DNA from: Selenomonadaceae bacterium
Lineage (GTDB): Bacteria; Bacillota; Negativicutes; Selenomonadales; Selenomonadaceae
Assembly: GCA_017445435.1 (NCBI GenBank)
Contig: JAFSUE010000242.1
Coordinates: 1-5,566 of the forward strand
Length of the DNA stretch: 5,566 bases
Reading direction: 5' to 3'
The notes below the pieces were generated by a model. That model was not told the DNA's origin. It saw only the letters and a list, made by a program, of their open reading frames with translations, and searched no databases. Each line of letters starts with the position of its first letter. The stretch's first letter is position 1. The translations under genes were made by a program, and so were the position numbers. Positions 5,293-5,566 of this stretch are shown one piece after another.

Positions 5293-5400
5293 TGCTATCA
5301 TCAACCAATGCTTAAAAAAATAAGTCTTACAAGGTCTCCTGCATGGGTCGATGCCCCAACCCATATTTTAAAATATTTATCGCAGCATTTTTATCTCGGT
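5258..5400 (-). ncRNA. probable omega RNA (reRNA) overlapping the tnpB 3' end
   Basis: TnpB nucleases use an RNA made from the 3' end of their own gene plus the right end, with the guide taken from DNA just past the element. Here the last coding stretch contains a hairpin (ATGGGT and ACCCAT arms at 5359-5364 and 5343-5348) and the right-end hairpin follows at 5267-5289. If the boundary is 5258, the guide would start ATTTTCCAAATTTATC at 5257. The 5' limit given is approximate. Inference from the family, not proven. Confidence 0.5.
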
Positions 5401-5566
5401 CGTGTTCCGCTCCACATTGCGGACAAGTCCACTGTCTGATTTTCAGTTCTTTTACTTCTGAATTTTTATAGCCGCAACAGTGACATATTTGACTACTTGC
5501 AAAATATCTATCTACTTCAATTACTTCTACTCCAAACTTTTCAGCCGTGTACTTCAAAATATTTAC
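5327..5566 (-). CDS. tnpB: TnpB (IS200/IS605 family), C-terminal part, 5' end beyond window
   Basis: Only the last 79 codons are present; the frame is open to the window edge, so the start is not seen. The sequence shows the TnpB/OrfB C-terminal zinc ribbon: CHCCG then CPQCG (two CX2C pairs 17 residues apart). It is followed by HDRDKNAAINI, the last RuvC-type motif, which carries the third acidic catalytic residue. SSQICHCCGY is the usual lead-in. TnpB is an RNA-guided DNA nuclease, ancestral to Cas12, that helps the element persist. The final residues (GLGHRPMQETL) are read from DNA that also folds into a hairpin, as expected where the omega RNA overlaps the gene. It is co-directional with rplU. 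Whether the full gene is intact or has a tnpA partner cannot be seen. Confidence 0.93.
   Translation of the reverse strand, partial: VNILKYTAEKFGVEVIEVDRYFASSQICHCCGYKNSEVKELKIRQWTCPQCGAEHDRDKNAAINILKYGLGHRPMQETL

Overview
All genes in this window read on the minus strand, so in transcription order the layout runs from high to low coordinates. The organism is probably a low-GC Firmicute, and the Negativicutes (Selenomonas/Acidaminococcus-like) fit best. The reasons are the L21-Prp-L27 operon, an L27 with a cleavable N-terminal extension (MFEFDLQLFA before HKKG), strong GGAGG ribosome binding sites, and AT-rich spacers. This assignment rests on my reading of family features, not on a database search.

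Region by region in transcription order. (1) 5566-5258: the 3' end of an IS200/IS605-type tnpB (zinc ribbon and last RuvC motif), its right-end hairpin, and the probable overlapping omega RNA (reRNA). The element ends about 30 bp upstream of the rplU promoter. (2) 5228-4108: a compact ribosomal operon. A strong promoter (TTGACA, 17 bp, TGC-TAATCT) is followed by a structured leader of about 100 nt and then rplU (L21), prp (cysteine protease that matures L27) and rpmA (L27). A rho-independent terminator follows at 4008-4035. (3) 3952-3101: a rodZ-like gene (cytoplasmic HTH, one membrane segment, external DUF4115-like domain) with its own promoter and a terminator-like hairpin. (4) 3019-1388: a radical SAM protein with a B12-binding-like N-terminal region and a C-terminal four-cysteine motif. 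(5) 1323-1: a DUF262 (GmrSD/DndB/SspE-type, COG1479) protein with a TTG start, running off the window. It is a probable accessory or defence gene among housekeeping genes.

The most striking unexplained structure is in the three ordinary intergenic gaps. Each stop codon facing a gap (rpmA, rodZ-like, radical SAM) is the first triplet of a run of about five imperfect 7-bp tandem units, which leads into an A-run/T-run palindrome. The unit differs at each site (TAATGCG, GAATTAA, AGCTTTT), but the architecture is shared. Two of the sites also share an exact 15-bp box. Because 7 is not a multiple of 3 and most units carry a stop triplet, all three reading frames close within 14-23 nt of each gene end. 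At the rodZ-like gene the array also supplies one arm of the terminator hairpin.
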